In this document: positions 1-8,230 of the stretch, in pieces
Numbering within the stretch: the first letter of the stretch is position 1
Layout of the letters: every line of letters starts with the position of its first letter
DNA from: CAYYMH01 sp964472785
GTDB lineage: Bacteria; Zhuqueibacterota; Zhuqueibacteria; Thermofontimicrobiales; Thermofontimicrobiaceae
DNA length: 64,000 nucleotides
NCBI GenBank assembly: GCA_964472785.1
Contig: CAYYMH010000003.1
Span: 62,001 to 126,000, forward strand
Direction of reading: 5' to 3'
Translations under genes and position numbers: made by a program
Notes under the pieces: model-generated
What the model saw: the letters and a program-made list of their open reading frames with translations, nothing else
Databases searched by the model: none
What the model was told of the DNA's origin: nothing

Positions 1-63
1 TGGTTCAGCCAATGAAATCGTCGATTAAGACAGCAATGAAACCTTTGATAAACGGAGGCTGAT

Positions 64-624
64 TTGAAAAATTTAAGTTTATCCATATTTATTTTGTTAC
101 TGATACCCGTCGTTATTTTAGCGCAAGAGGATTATAAAAAATACCCGGGTTATGTTGACCTCAGCGAACTCGAATCGTTTTTGGATTCAGAAGAAACTGT
201 CGAAGTGTTTATTAACAAAGCACTTTTAAGGTTAGTTGCATCGGTCACTAAAGAAGAAGATCCCGAATTACATAATCTGTTAAAAAATTTGGCATTGATC
301 CGTGTCGAAAAATTTACGGTTGCCGATAAAGAGATTAATGTTGTAAAAGCTTTTATTAGCAAAATTGCCAAAAAATTGGATGACGACAAATGGGATAAAC
401 TTGTGCGTGTTAAGCAGAAGGGTGAACAGGTTGAGATATTCAGTAAATATGAAGGGGATGACGTCGTAGGTTTGTTAATCATGGTTTTGGAAGATGATAA
501 CGCGGCTGTATTTGTGAATATCGTCGGGAAAATAGACATAAATCAACTGGGGAAGCTCAGCCGCAAGTTTGACATTCCGGAGCTCGATTCACTGCACCGG
601 GGAAATGACAAAAAAAGAAAGTAA
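64..624 (+). CDS. DUF4252-like exported protein
   Basis: The 186-residue product begins with a hydrophobic signal-like segment (about residues 4-20, ending LAQ) followed by a soluble alpha/beta domain. The body, with PGYVDLSEL near the N-terminus and alternating charged strands and helices, resembles DUF4252 proteins, small exported proteins of Bacteroidota and relatives with no defined activity. There is no lipobox cysteine, so a cleaved signal peptide is more likely than a lipoprotein. The start is TTG at 64, supported by GGAGG about 8 bases upstream. The C-terminus is lysine/arginine rich. The gene stands alone at the left edge and nothing upstream is visible, so operon membership is unknown. 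Family call moderate, function unknown. Confidence 0.6.
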   Translation: MKNLSLSIFILLLIPVVILAQEDYKKYPGYVDLSELESFLDSEETVEVFINKALLRLVASVTKEEDPELHNLLKNLALIRVEKFTVADKEINVVKAFISKIAKKLDDDKWDKLVRVKQKGEQVEIFSKYEGDDVVGLLIMVLEDDNAAVFVNIVGKIDINQLGKLSRKFDIPELDSLHRGNDKKRK

Positions 625-636
625 ATACCAAAGCCG

Positions 637-672
637 GCTATCAGAGCATAGCAGCACTTTTTTTTACTTTTT
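637..672 (+). terminator. weak intrinsic terminator candidate
   Basis: A 5-bp stem (GCTAT/ATAGC, 637-641 with 648-652) lies just after the stop at 624 and is followed by AGCAC and a long T-rich run (658-665 and 669-673). The stem is short, so the call is weak. The rest of 674-845 holds no gene that I can support. Confidence 0.3.
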
Positions 673-845
673 TCAATAACAAAGCAGCGAAGTTATCCGG
701 ATTGTTTGTAAAATGAATAAATTACTGCCTGAATATCACCATTAAAACTCATTTTGAAATGCTAATTTTTCCCACCTGATTGGAACTTTATTTTTTTCTA
801 GCAGTAGAGTTACCAAAATAAATCGATCATTTAATCAGGTTGATG

Positions 846-1322
846 ATGCGTATTGGTATAATTTCTGACACACATGGCGAAATTCCGGCACAGGTATTTG
901 ATGCTTTTAGCGAAGTTGACCAGATTCTGCATGCAGGTGACATCGGCGGTTTCGATATTATCACGACATTGGAGACCATCGCCCCTGTGACGGCTGTCTA
1001 TGGAAACATGGACAGCTTTCCGGTTGTTACGTTTTTTCCGGAGTTCCGAATATTGAATTTATCTGACACAAAAATTTTACTTACCCACAAATTTAGAGAC
1101 CAGAATTCGAAACCCATAATTAAGTTTGATCAATTTTCAGAAGATAATTTTAATGTTATCGTGTTTGGTCATACTCACGCACCGTGTAACCGTTGGATAA
1201 AATCTTCGCTTCATTTTAATCCGGGATCTGCCACTTCACCAAGATTCGGCAAACGACCCTCTGTTGGTAAATTAGCAATCAAAAAAGATGGAGAAATAAT
1301 TCCAGAAATATTCTATTTTTAA
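846..1322 (+). CDS. YfcE/MJ0936-family metallophosphoesterase
   Basis: A small calcineurin-like phosphoesterase of about 158 residues. The metal-binding signatures are in order: SDTHG near residue 7 (D-x-H), HAGDIGG (GD motif), YGNMD (GN motif) and FGHTHAP (GHTH). This order and length match the YfcE/MJ0936 group, which hydrolyses phosphodiesters in vitro and whose natural substrate is generally unclear. Three starts are possible (TTG 840, ATG 843, ATG 846). I chose 846 because AGG at 837-839 is then 6 bases upstream. The protein is cytosolic, with no signal. It appears monocistronic, followed by a tRNA gene with its own promoter. Confidence 0.8.
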   Translation: MRIGIISDTHGEIPAQVFDAFSEVDQILHAGDIGGFDIITTLETIAPVTAVYGNMDSFPVVTFFPEFRILNLSDTKILLTHKFRDQNSKPIIKFDQFSEDNFNVIVFGHTHAPCNRWIKSSLHFNPGSATSPRFGKRPSVGKLAIKKDGEIIPEIFYF

Positions 1323-1371
1323 AAAAAAGTAAGCCGCCGTGTAAAGAGTTCTAAATTCGTCAATTTTTTTA

Positions 1372-1400
1372 TTGACTTCAATACATAAAATTCTTATATT
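1372..1400 (+). promoter_or_regulatory. sigma70-type promoter for tRNA-Lys(TTT)
   Basis: TTGACT at 1372-1377, a 17-base spacer, then TATATT at 1395-1400. The predicted start lies about 14 bases before the mature tRNA 5' end at 1421. Spacing and position make this a good stable-RNA promoter candidate. Confidence 0.6.
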
Positions 1401-1420
1401 TAACTTTTTGAGAAAATAAC

Positions 1421-1494
1421 GAGGGTGTAGCTCAGTTAGGTAGAGCAACGGCCTTTTAAGCCGTGGGTCCAGGGTTCGATCCCCTGCACCCTCA
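1421..1494 (+). tRNA. tRNA-Lys (anticodon TTT)
   Basis: The full cloverleaf can be folded by hand. The acceptor GAGGGTG (1421-1427) pairs with CACCCTC (1487-1493). The D stem is GCTC/GAGC. The anticodon stem is ACGGC/GCCGT with loop CTTTTAA, giving anticodon TTT at 1455-1457. The T arm is CAGGG/CCCTG around TTCGATC. The discriminator is A1494. No CCA is encoded. An antisense ORF across this gene is an artefact of the tRNA sequence. Confidence 0.95.
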
Positions 1495-1502
1495 CGAATC
1501 AT

Positions 1503-1532
1503 AGGCGGACAATAGAAATAATCCGCCTTTAT
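1503..1532 (+). terminator. intrinsic terminator after tRNA-Lys(TTT)
   Basis: AGGCGGA (1503-1509) pairs with TCCGCCT (1522-1528), followed by TTAT. It sits 8 bases after the tRNA 3' end. The 3' half of this hairpin is also the start of the 127-bp tandem repeat that follows, so the duplicated unit begins inside the terminator stem. Confidence 0.5.
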
Positions 1533-1784
1533 CTTGTATATTCGCATTTTCCAATCCCGAGAACAAATAGTTTTTGACGGATAGATGTGGAACTTAAAAA
1601 GATTTTAAAAATTATTGATTTGCGCCCATAGCTCAATTGGCAGCGCAATCCGCCTTTATCTTGTATATTCGCATTTTCCAATCCCGAGAACAAATAGTTT
1701 TTGACGGATAGATGTGGAACTTAAAAAGATTTTAAAAATTATTGATTTGCGCCCATAGCTCAATTGGCAGCGCAATCCGCCTTT
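1520..1784 (+). repeat. 127-bp tandem duplication with tRNA-Lys 5' halves
   Basis: Two copies, 1520-1646 and 1647-1773, read identically by eye. A third partial copy covers the first 11 bases (1774-1784). Each unit starts in the terminator stem (AATCCGCCTTT) and ends with a 25-base 5' half of a tRNA-Lys(CTT)-like gene (1622-1646 and 1749-1773). The complete tRNA-Lys(CTT) lies downstream at 1832. The structure suggests recombination or slippage between tRNA-derived segments. Confidence 0.85.
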
Positions 1785-1804
1785 TGGCGGATAGGTTCAG
1801 GATT
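1749..1804 (+). pseudogene. broken tRNA-Lys-like fragment
   Basis: The acceptor 5' strand, D arm and a strong anticodon-like hairpin (ATCCGCC TTTT GGCGGAT, 1775-1792) are followed by AGGTTCAGGATTTTAAAC. There the T arm and the acceptor 3' strand should be, but both are lost. The loop would be 8 bases if read as an anticodon arm, so a functional tRNA is unlikely. It matches the intact tRNA-Lys at 1832 over the first 22 bases, differing at GCGC versus GAGC in the D stem. Confidence 0.7.
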
Positions 1805-1831
1805 TTAAACAAACGAATGAAATTATCATTT

Positions 1832-1904
<73 letters not shown>

Positions 1905-1927
1905 CAAAAATAATAATCAATAATAAA

Positions 1928-1953
1928 AGCCCGATGATGATCGGGTTTTTTTT
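1928..1953 (+). terminator. intrinsic terminator after tRNA-Lys(CTT)
   Basis: The stem CCCGAT (1930-1935) / ATCGGG (1940-1945) has a GATG loop and is followed directly by eight T residues. This is a classic rho-independent terminator 24 bases after the tRNA. Confidence 0.85.
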
Positions 1954-2431
1954 GTTCAAATTCTCTGGCAGTGATTTGAATCACGCCGAATTGATAATAA
2001 TGAATTTTTTTGTTGACTTTCTGTAGTTTTTTTGTTAATATATATTTGATATGAAAACTTATGCAATTATTCTAATGAAAACCGATTACAATTCCGTTCC
2101 GATGTTCGAACGGAACACTTTTTCTCCTGATGATTTCAGTCACGTCAGTTTTATAAAATTCCACGTAACAGATAAAATTCTACAATAATTATTAATTAGG
2201 TGCCGGTTCTTATATGGGTGTTAAGAACGTTTTTCTTTTATCCATTATTTATCGAACAAAGCTATGGCGACGTTTATCCTCCGAAACTTACATTTTTAGA
2301 TTACACAGAAAAAGTTACAGTTCCCTTAAAAGTTGTTCTATGTTTGACAACTTAATATTGGTTTGGCATGCACGAGATTTTTCCCTGAAGTAATCGAAGC
2401 AAAATGAACTAATAAGGAAAATAACTTCTGT
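1954..2431. other. intergenic region with a promoter candidate
   Basis: This 478-base stretch has no convincing gene. TTGACT at 2013-2018 with TAATAT at 2036-2041 (17-base spacer) is a plausible promoter, whose transcript would run about 380 bases before the gene at 2432. A 45-codon open frame at 2051-2188 starts just after the promoter but lacks a ribosome binding site and any recognisable features. The long leader could hold regulatory RNA; I see no known riboswitch motif. Confidence 0.4.
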
Positions 2432-3271
2432 ATGGTTCACATTTATATTCTTTCGGACAGTACTGGTAAAACCGCTGAACAAGCATTAAAAGCAGGACTG
2501 ACTCAGTTCTCGGAAACTGAGGTTGAAATTGTCGTTCACTCCAACATTCGAACTTCCGAACAGGTGAATAAAATTGTAGCCAAAGCTGCAGAGGATGGGG
2601 CTTTTATTATACACACCGTAGTTTCCACTAATATGCGAAATTTTATCAGCAAGACCGGTCGTCTGCACAATGTTGAAACCATTGACTTGATGGGCCCTTT
2701 GCTTGCGCAATTGTCACAGCAGTTTGCAAACTCCCCTTCTGAAGAACCCGGTTTGTTTCGCAAGCTAAACCGGGCTTATTTCCAGCGAATTGAAGCGATG
2801 GAGTTTGTCCTCCGTCACGATGATGGTCAACGCGCTCATGAATTAAAACGCGCTGAAATTGTGCTGGTTGGTGTCTCGCGTACCTTTAAAACACCGATCA
2901 GTATTTTCCTGGCAACTAAGGGCTGGATGACGGCGAATGTGCCGATTATCCTTGATTTGAAACCAACTTCGGAATTGTTCAAGTTGCCACCGGAGCGGGT
3001 TTTTGGATTGACCAGCGACGCGCGAAATCTGGCAATGTTGCGACAGGTACGGCATGATTACCTTGGCGGCGCAACCGGTGATTACGCTGACTTCGAACAT
3101 ATTCGAAAAGAGTTGGTATATGCACATTCCATTTTTGAAAAGAATCCTGGATGGTCGATTATCAAAGTAACCAACAAACCGATAGAAGAAATTGCTTCTC
3201 AAATATTAGCAATTCTACGAAAGCGCCGAATGCACATTCAAAACAGTGAAATAACTTTTAAACCGGAGTAG
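2432..3271 (+). CDS. DUF299 kinase/pyrophosphorylase (PPDK or PEP synthase regulator)
   Basis: A 279-residue protein of the DUF299 (PSRP/PpsR) family, bifunctional enzymes that phosphorylate and dephosphorylate a threonine of pyruvate phosphate dikinase or PEP synthase. Visible signatures are the N-terminal ILSDSTGKTAE, LRHDDGQ near residue 130, the P-loop-like GVSRTFKTP near residue 150 (usually GVSRTSKTP), and the C-terminal GLTSDARNL region. Length is typical. The start is ATG 2432; the ribosome binding site is weak (AAGGAAAATAA upstream). It lies 32 bases before the acyl-CoA dehydrogenase, so the two may be cotranscribed. No PPDK gene is in the window. Confidence 0.88.
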   Translation: MVHIYILSDSTGKTAEQALKAGLTQFSETEVEIVVHSNIRTSEQVNKIVAKAAEDGAFIIHTVVSTNMRNFISKTGRLHNVETIDLMGPLLAQLSQQFANSPSEEPGLFRKLNRAYFQRIEAMEFVLRHDDGQRAHELKRAEIVLVGVSRTFKTPISIFLATKGWMTANVPIILDLKPTSELFKLPPERVFGLTSDARNLAMLRQVRHDYLGGATGDYADFEHIRKELVYAHSIFEKNPGWSIIKVTNKPIEEIASQILAILRKRRMHIQNSEITFKPE

Positions 3272-3303
3272 TTTAGTCAACAGAAATATCAAAGGGATGA
3301 ATT

Positions 3304-4449
3304 ATGGAATTTACGCTAAATGCAGAGCAGAAAATGATAATTCAGGAAGCGAAACGATTCGCTGAAGAACAACTTGCGCCTTATGTTGAAGAGCTTGATC
3401 AAAAAGGCGAAGTAAACCTGACTGCTTTAAAAGAGCTGGGACAACTCGGCTATCTGGGCATGACAGTACCGGAGAAATACGGAGGAGTCAACGCGGGCGC
3501 TGTTGCCTACACCGGTGCTCTGTTGGAGTTGAGCAAAGCAGACGCTGGTACAGCAGTGGCAGTATCGGTGCATAATTCTTTAGTGAATGAAGGCATCCTT
3601 TTATTCGGTTCGGAAGCACAAAAGCAAACCTATCTGCCCACACTGGCAACTGGTGAAAAAATTGGTTGCTTTTCACTTTCAGAAGCCAATGCAGGCAGCG
3701 ATCCCGGGGCGTTGCAATTATCTGCAGAGCGAAAGAACAATGGCTATTTATTGAATGGGACAAAAAATTTTACCTCCAGCGGTTCAATAGCTGATGTGAT
3801 TATGGTCTTTGCTCAAACTCAAAAAGATAAAGGCACCAGAGGTATTTCGGCATTTTTATTGGAAAAGGACACGCCTGGTTTTTCTGTGGGCAAGCATGAG
3901 AATAAAATGGGAATCCGTACGGCAAGCTGTACTGAACTGGTGTTTGAAAATTGTCTTGTACCAGTTGATTCTTTATTAGGTAAAGAAAACAAGGGATTGA
4001 AAATCGCTCTTTCCCTGTTGGACAGTGGACGCATCAGCATTGCAGCGCAGGCAGTGGGCATTGCCCGGGCTGCTTATGAAGAAGCCTTGCGTTATTCAAA
4101 GGAACGTGTTCAATTTAAGCGTCCGATTGCAGAATTTCAGGCTATTCAATTTATGCTGGCAGAAATGGCCACAGAGCTCGAACTGGCGACAACGCAGCTT
4201 TTTAAGGTTGCCTGGATGAAAGAATCCGGAGTGAAGGATTACGTTAAGGAAGCAGCCATGCTGAAATTATTCGCATCAGAAATGTCGCATCGGGTGTGTC
4301 ACAAGGCGCTGCAAATTCATGGCGGCTATGGCTACATGAAAGAATACAAAGTCGAACGGCTGTATCGCGATCAGCGAATTACTGAAATTTACGAGGGCAC
4401 ATCAGAGATACAAAAAATCGTTATTGCACGAAAAATTCTTGAAACATAG
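3304..4449 (+). CDS. acyl-CoA dehydrogenase (short-chain type)
   Basis: A 381-residue FAD-dependent acyl-CoA dehydrogenase that introduces the alpha-beta double bond into acyl-CoA. The family layout is complete: N-terminal helical domain, middle beta domain with FSLSEANAGSD and FTSSGS, and C-terminal helices with QIHGGYGYMKE and IYEGTSEIQ. The E of YEGT is at the usual catalytic-base position for short- and medium-chain enzymes. Length is typical. It opens a beta-oxidation run with hydratase, hydroxyacyl-CoA dehydrogenase and thiolase next. The start ATG 3304 follows AAAGGGATGAATT. Butyryl-CoA is a likely but unproven substrate. Confidence 0.9.
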   Translation: MEFTLNAEQKMIIQEAKRFAEEQLAPYVEELDQKGEVNLTALKELGQLGYLGMTVPEKYGGVNAGAVAYTGALLELSKADAGTAVAVSVHNSLVNEGILLFGSEAQKQTYLPTLATGEKIGCFSLSEANAGSDPGALQLSAERKNNGYLLNGTKNFTSSGSIADVIMVFAQTQKDKGTRGISAFLLEKDTPGFSVGKHENKMGIRTASCTELVFENCLVPVDSLLGKENKGLKIALSLLDSGRISIAAQAVGIARAAYEEALRYSKERVQFKRPIAEFQAIQFMLAEMATELELATTQLFKVAWMKESGVKDYVKEAAMLKLFASEMSHRVCHKALQIHGGYGYMKEYKVERLYRDQRITEIYEGTSEIQKIVIARKILET

Positions 4450-4535
4450 CGCAACAGTAGTTCTGGTGGGTTTAGGTATTGTTTCGTTCGATGAAAAGAG
4501 AAATTCACAATTATTAACAATAAAAGGGAAGACCC

Positions 4536-5303
4536 ATGAATTATGAAATTCTCAAAACAGAAGAAAAGGACAGCGTTTTAATAGTTACCATTAGCCGTCC
4601 TCAGGCGCTTAATGCGCTGAGCTCACAATTTTTTCAGGAAATAAATCATCTGCTGGATTCGGTTGAAAACAACAAAGAACTTCGAGCGGTGATAATTACG
4701 GGAGCGGGAAAAGCCTTTGTTGCCGGCGCTGATATTGCGGAAATGGTGGAAATGGATGCTGCGCAATCCCGGGCATTCGCCAAAAAAGGACAGGACACGT
4801 TTTATCGTTTTGAGCGATTAAAGGTTCCGGTGATTGCTGCGGTAAACGGGTTTGCATTAGGCGGTGGCTGCGAGCTGATGTTGGCATGTGATATCCGGAT
4901 TGCTACCAGTAACGCAAAATTCGGACAGCCGGAAGTCAATCTCGGGCTCACACCCGGTTACGCCGGTACCCAACGGCTGCCGCGGCAGATCGGGCTTGCA
5001 AATGCCTTTTATCTTTTACTGACCGGTGAAATGATCAATGCCGAGGAAGCGCTGCGTATGGGTTTGGTGCAAAAAGTTGTCGCACCGGAAAACCTGATGG
5101 AAGAAACGCTCAAAATTGCCCGTACAATTGCCTCGCGAGGTCCGAACGCTGTAGCCCAGGTGAAACGAATTGCCCGTGAAGGACTGCGGACGGATTTTAG
5201 CACCGGCTGTAATATCGAAGCGGAAGCGTTCGGCTCGTTGTTCGGTAACGAGGGAACAGAGGGGATGCGTGCGTTTCTGGAAAAACGAAAACCTCAATGG
5301 TAA
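4536..5303 (+). CDS. enoyl-CoA hydratase
   Basis: A 255-residue crotonase-fold protein that hydrates trans-2-enoyl-CoA to 3-hydroxyacyl-CoA. Oxyanion-hole segments are visible at AFVAGADIAEM and NGFALGGGCELM. The two family glutamates fall at GGGCE and FGQPEVNLG, consistent with a true hydratase rather than an isomerase or lyase. The C-terminus FLEKRKPQW is typical. ATG 4536 has a GGGAAG site upstream. It is the second gene of the beta-oxidation group and probably cotranscribed with the dehydrogenase 86 bases before it. Confidence 0.9.
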   Translation: MNYEILKTEEKDSVLIVTISRPQALNALSSQFFQEINHLLDSVENNKELRAVIITGAGKAFVAGADIAEMVEMDAAQSRAFAKKGQDTFYRFERLKVPVIAAVNGFALGGGCELMLACDIRIATSNAKFGQPEVNLGLTPGYAGTQRLPRQIGLANAFYLLLTGEMINAEEALRMGLVQKVVAPENLMEETLKIARTIASRGPNAVAQVKRIAREGLRTDFSTGCNIEAEAFGSLFGNEGTEGMRAFLEKRKPQW

Positions 5304-5389
5304 ACCAACAACTTTCACACTGAAATTACCATGCGTTGGCTGATGAGCACGAAAAATTTATCCGAGTAAATAATTAAAGGAGCTCTTTT

Positions 5390-6727
5390 ATGAACTATGT
5401 TGATAGATTATCAAATGTTACAGTGCTGGGTGCAGGCGGGAAAATGGGCAGCGGAATTTTGCTGTTGACCGCAATGGAGATGGCAGATTTAAGTCTTAAG
5501 CCAGAAAATAAAAATAAGCAGTTCGTCCTTAACGCAATCGATGTATCGGATAAAGCGCTAAGTAGCTTGATGGATTTTTTAAAAACTCAATCTCAAAAAG
5601 CCGCGGAAAAAAAAACCGTGGTGTTGCGTCAAATTTATCACGACCGGGCTGATTTAATCGAAAACCACGACATTATTGACCAATATGTGTTTGATGTTCT
5701 GAAATTGGTTCGTTGCAGCAATCGATTGGAATCAAGTTATGAATCAACGCTCATTTTTGAGGCGATCCTGGAAGATCCGCAACTCAAAGTCAAAATCCTC
5801 TCACAAATCAACCGTAATAATCAAAACAATCCCTACTTCATGACCAACACATCTTCGATTCCAATACACGAACTTGACGAAAAAGCCGGTTTGTCCGGCA
5901 GAATAATCGGTTTTCATTTCTACAACCCACCGGCGGTGCAAAAATTGGTGGAATTGATTTCTGCAAAATCAACTCAAAAGGAATTGGTTGATTTCGCGAT
6001 GACTTACGCCAAAAAATTAAGAAAAACCGTCGTACCTGCGCGAGATGTGGCTGGCTTCATCGGTAATGGACATTTTATGCGGGATGCGCTGCATGCAATC
6101 GCTGAAGTGGAGCGGCTGTCCGAACAGATGCCATTCGTTGAAGCAGTTTACATGATTAACAAGGTCAGTCAAGACTTCCTGATTCGCCCGATGGGAATTT
6201 TTCAACTCATCGATTATGTCGGGCTGGATGTGTGCCGGTATATTATGAGTGTGATGAATGCGCGGCTTAAAAATGAGGATATCCGCAGCCCGTTGTTGGA
6301 TCGCCTGATAGAAAGCGAAATTAAAGGCGGTCAACACGGAGATGGCTCTCAAAAAGACGGCATTTTAAAATATGAAAGGGGCAAACCCACAGCGGTGTTC
6401 GATCCGGGAAAAGAGAGCTATGTGAATTTTTCGAGTTTTCAAGCGAAATGCGATGAAAAACTTGGTCCATTGCCCGAGGCAGCGCAGCCATGGAGGGTTG
6501 TCATTGGCAGCCCGGATCGTCAGGCAATTTTTTCGGCGCACTTTAGTGCTTTGAAAGCTATGAAAACAATGGGCGCTGAACTGGCAATGCGCTACGGCAG
6601 GCGGTCAATGGAAATTGCTCAAAATCTGGTGAAGGATCAAGTTGCAGAGAACGAAAACGATGTAAACACGATTTTGCTCTCTGGTTTTTATCATGCTTAT
6701 GGTCCGATAAACGAATATTTTAATTAA
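5390..6727 (+). CDS. 3-hydroxyacyl-CoA dehydrogenase, long form
   Basis: A 445-residue NAD-dependent dehydrogenase that oxidises 3-hydroxyacyl-CoA to 3-ketoacyl-CoA. The N-terminal Rossmann motif is VLGAGGKMGSG (about residues 13-23). The catalytic segment TNTSSIPIHEL then GFHFYNPPA supplies the conserved His. DVAGFIGNG begins the dimerisation domain. Stand-alone bacterial enzymes are usually about 280-310 residues; this one carries an extra C-terminal helical region of about 130 residues that may be a second 3HCDH-type domain. AAAGGAGC precedes ATG 5390. Its role in the set is clear, the substrate range is not. Confidence 0.85.
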   Translation: MNYVDRLSNVTVLGAGGKMGSGILLLTAMEMADLSLKPENKNKQFVLNAIDVSDKALSSLMDFLKTQSQKAAEKKTVVLRQIYHDRADLIENHDIIDQYVFDVLKLVRCSNRLESSYESTLIFEAILEDPQLKVKILSQINRNNQNNPYFMTNTSSIPIHELDEKAGLSGRIIGFHFYNPPAVQKLVELISAKSTQKELVDFAMTYAKKLRKTVVPARDVAGFIGNGHFMRDALHAIAEVERLSEQMPFVEAVYMINKVSQDFLIRPMGIFQLIDYVGLDVCRYIMSVMNARLKNEDIRSPLLDRLIESEIKGGQHGDGSQKDGILKYERGKPTAVFDPGKESYVNFSSFQAKCDEKLGPLPEAAQPWRVVIGSPDRQAIFSAHFSALKAMKTMGAELAMRYGRRSMEIAQNLVKDQVAENENDVNTILLSGFYHAYGPINEYFN

Positions 6728-6739
6728 AGAGGTGTCGCT

Positions 6740-7984
6740 ATGATAAAATTTCGTCGCAAACTATTTATGACTGCAGGATACAATACTATCTCATTAGGAA
6801 CCGGACGCCGCGAGTTTCATCCGAAAAAACCGCGACCTGAAATTGATCATTATATCAAAGAAGCCGGTGCAAAGACCCTTGAACGGATCGGCGGTGCTGT
6901 TAATGTTGACGAATGTGTAATCGGAAATTTCATGGCAGCGCGTTTTAATAAGCAGGGAAATCTTCCCGGTTTTTTTCCAATGATTGATGAAGGACTAAAA
7001 TGGAAACCGGCGGTGCGGGTCGAAGGCGCCTGTGCTTCTGGTGGGTTGGCACTGGTGACGGGGATAAAAACGGTTCTGGCTGAAACCGCTGAGTCGGTTT
7101 TAGCGATCGGTGTAGAAGTGCAAAATTCTGTGAAAGCGATCTACGGCGCAGATATTCTTGCCCTCGCCGGCTGGTTTAAAGAACGCAAGAATGGTCACGC
7201 CTACTTTTTCCCGGGTAAATTTGCTGACCGTGCCGGCGCCTATTTCGAAAAATACGGCCGGGACAATACACGAAAAGGTTTCGCCCGCTGGTATCGAAAC
7301 GCCATTGAAAACGCCAGGTTGTGCCCCACAGCCCAGGAGTATCATAACACTGTCCAGGACCTGGAGACGCTTGCATTGACCGAACCCAATCCGAAAGTGT
7401 TCGTCGATCATCTGAATGTCTTTGATTGCTCCAAAGTATCGGATGGCGCTTCGGCTATCGCCATTGTTTCAGAGCAAGGATTGGACAGAATGGGAATCCC
7501 GAAAAATGAGACGGTTGAAGTCGTGGGGCTTGGTCAGGCAGAATATGACATCGGTTCGCCACCCGCTGATCTGACTCAACTGGAAACCACTGAAACCGCG
7601 GTCAAAAAAGCATTGGCATCCGCTGAAATTTCAATTGATCAGGTGGGCACGGTTGAATGCCATGATTGTTTTACAATCGCTGGAATTTTGGCGACCGAAG
7701 CGATCGGATTCGCCGGAAAAGGGAAAGGGGCTGATTTTGTTCTTGCTGGTCATACCGCAAGAGACGGCAGCGTCCCGTTCAACACGACCGGCGGATTAAT
7801 CGGCTGGGGACATCCCACCGGCGCAACGGGAGTCCATCAGGCTGTTACGATATGGGAACAGTTAACCGGAAAAGCTGGTGATGCCCAGATCGAAATTAAA
7901 AAGGATCGACCATACGGATTGTCGATCAATATGGGCGGGGATGACAAAACAGTGGTTGCGATTGTCTATCGACGCGGAAAGTGA
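6740..7984 (+). CDS. thiolase-family acetyl-CoA acyltransferase
   Basis: A 414-residue thiolase-superfamily protein. The nucleophilic cysteine is visible in EGACASGGLAL (about C98). The downstream signatures HDCFTIAGI and GGLIGWGHPTGATG supply the His and the CoA-loop residues. The CASGG plus HDCFT pattern is of the SCPx/SCP2-like group rather than the classical FadA/AtoB group. It lies 12 bases after the hydroxyacyl-CoA dehydrogenase with AGAGGTG before ATG 6740, so translation is probably coupled to the beta-oxidation genes. An internal ATG ten codons in is a less likely alternative start. Confidence 0.85.
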   Translation: MIKFRRKLFMTAGYNTISLGTGRREFHPKKPRPEIDHYIKEAGAKTLERIGGAVNVDECVIGNFMAARFNKQGNLPGFFPMIDEGLKWKPAVRVEGACASGGLALVTGIKTVLAETAESVLAIGVEVQNSVKAIYGADILALAGWFKERKNGHAYFFPGKFADRAGAYFEKYGRDNTRKGFARWYRNAIENARLCPTAQEYHNTVQDLETLALTEPNPKVFVDHLNVFDCSKVSDGASAIAIVSEQGLDRMGIPKNETVEVVGLGQAEYDIGSPPADLTQLETTETAVKKALASAEISIDQVGTVECHDCFTIAGILATEAIGFAGKGKGADFVLAGHTARDGSVPFNTTGGLIGWGHPTGATGVHQAVTIWEQLTGKAGDAQIEIKKDRPYGLSINMGGDDKTVVAIVYRRGK

Positions 7985-8230
7985 TTTCTGTGTTATTTTC
8001 TGATTATATTACTCGATAAATGTTAACAAAGTTGGATGGATGTACCAAATAATATACAGGATGAAAAAATTTTAACCAGTTTGTTGGGCATTATGTTATC
8101 GGTCATTTCCAAGACCAGATACAAATATTTAGCGGTGGCATCATGTCATCCTGGTTCAATATTTTTAATTTATCGTCTTGTCTATGAAATAATGAAATGA
8201 ACAATTATAAATAACATAAGGGAGACCTGT
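7985..8230. other. intergenic gap
   Basis: There are 246 AT-rich bases between the thiolase and the HMG-CoA synthase cassette. I see no gene, strong hairpin or convincing promoter. The gap separates the beta-oxidation group from the HMG-CoA group. Confidence 0.5.

Noticed and set aside
1272..1547. Minus-strand ORF of 91 codons
   Set aside because: It crosses tRNA-Lys(TTT) in antisense and contains the peptide pattern GAGDRTLDP that antisense tRNA typically gives; spurious.
2051..2188. 45-codon plus-strand ORF after a promoter-like site
   Set aside because: No ribosome binding site, no recognisable features; kept only as a note on the intergenic region.
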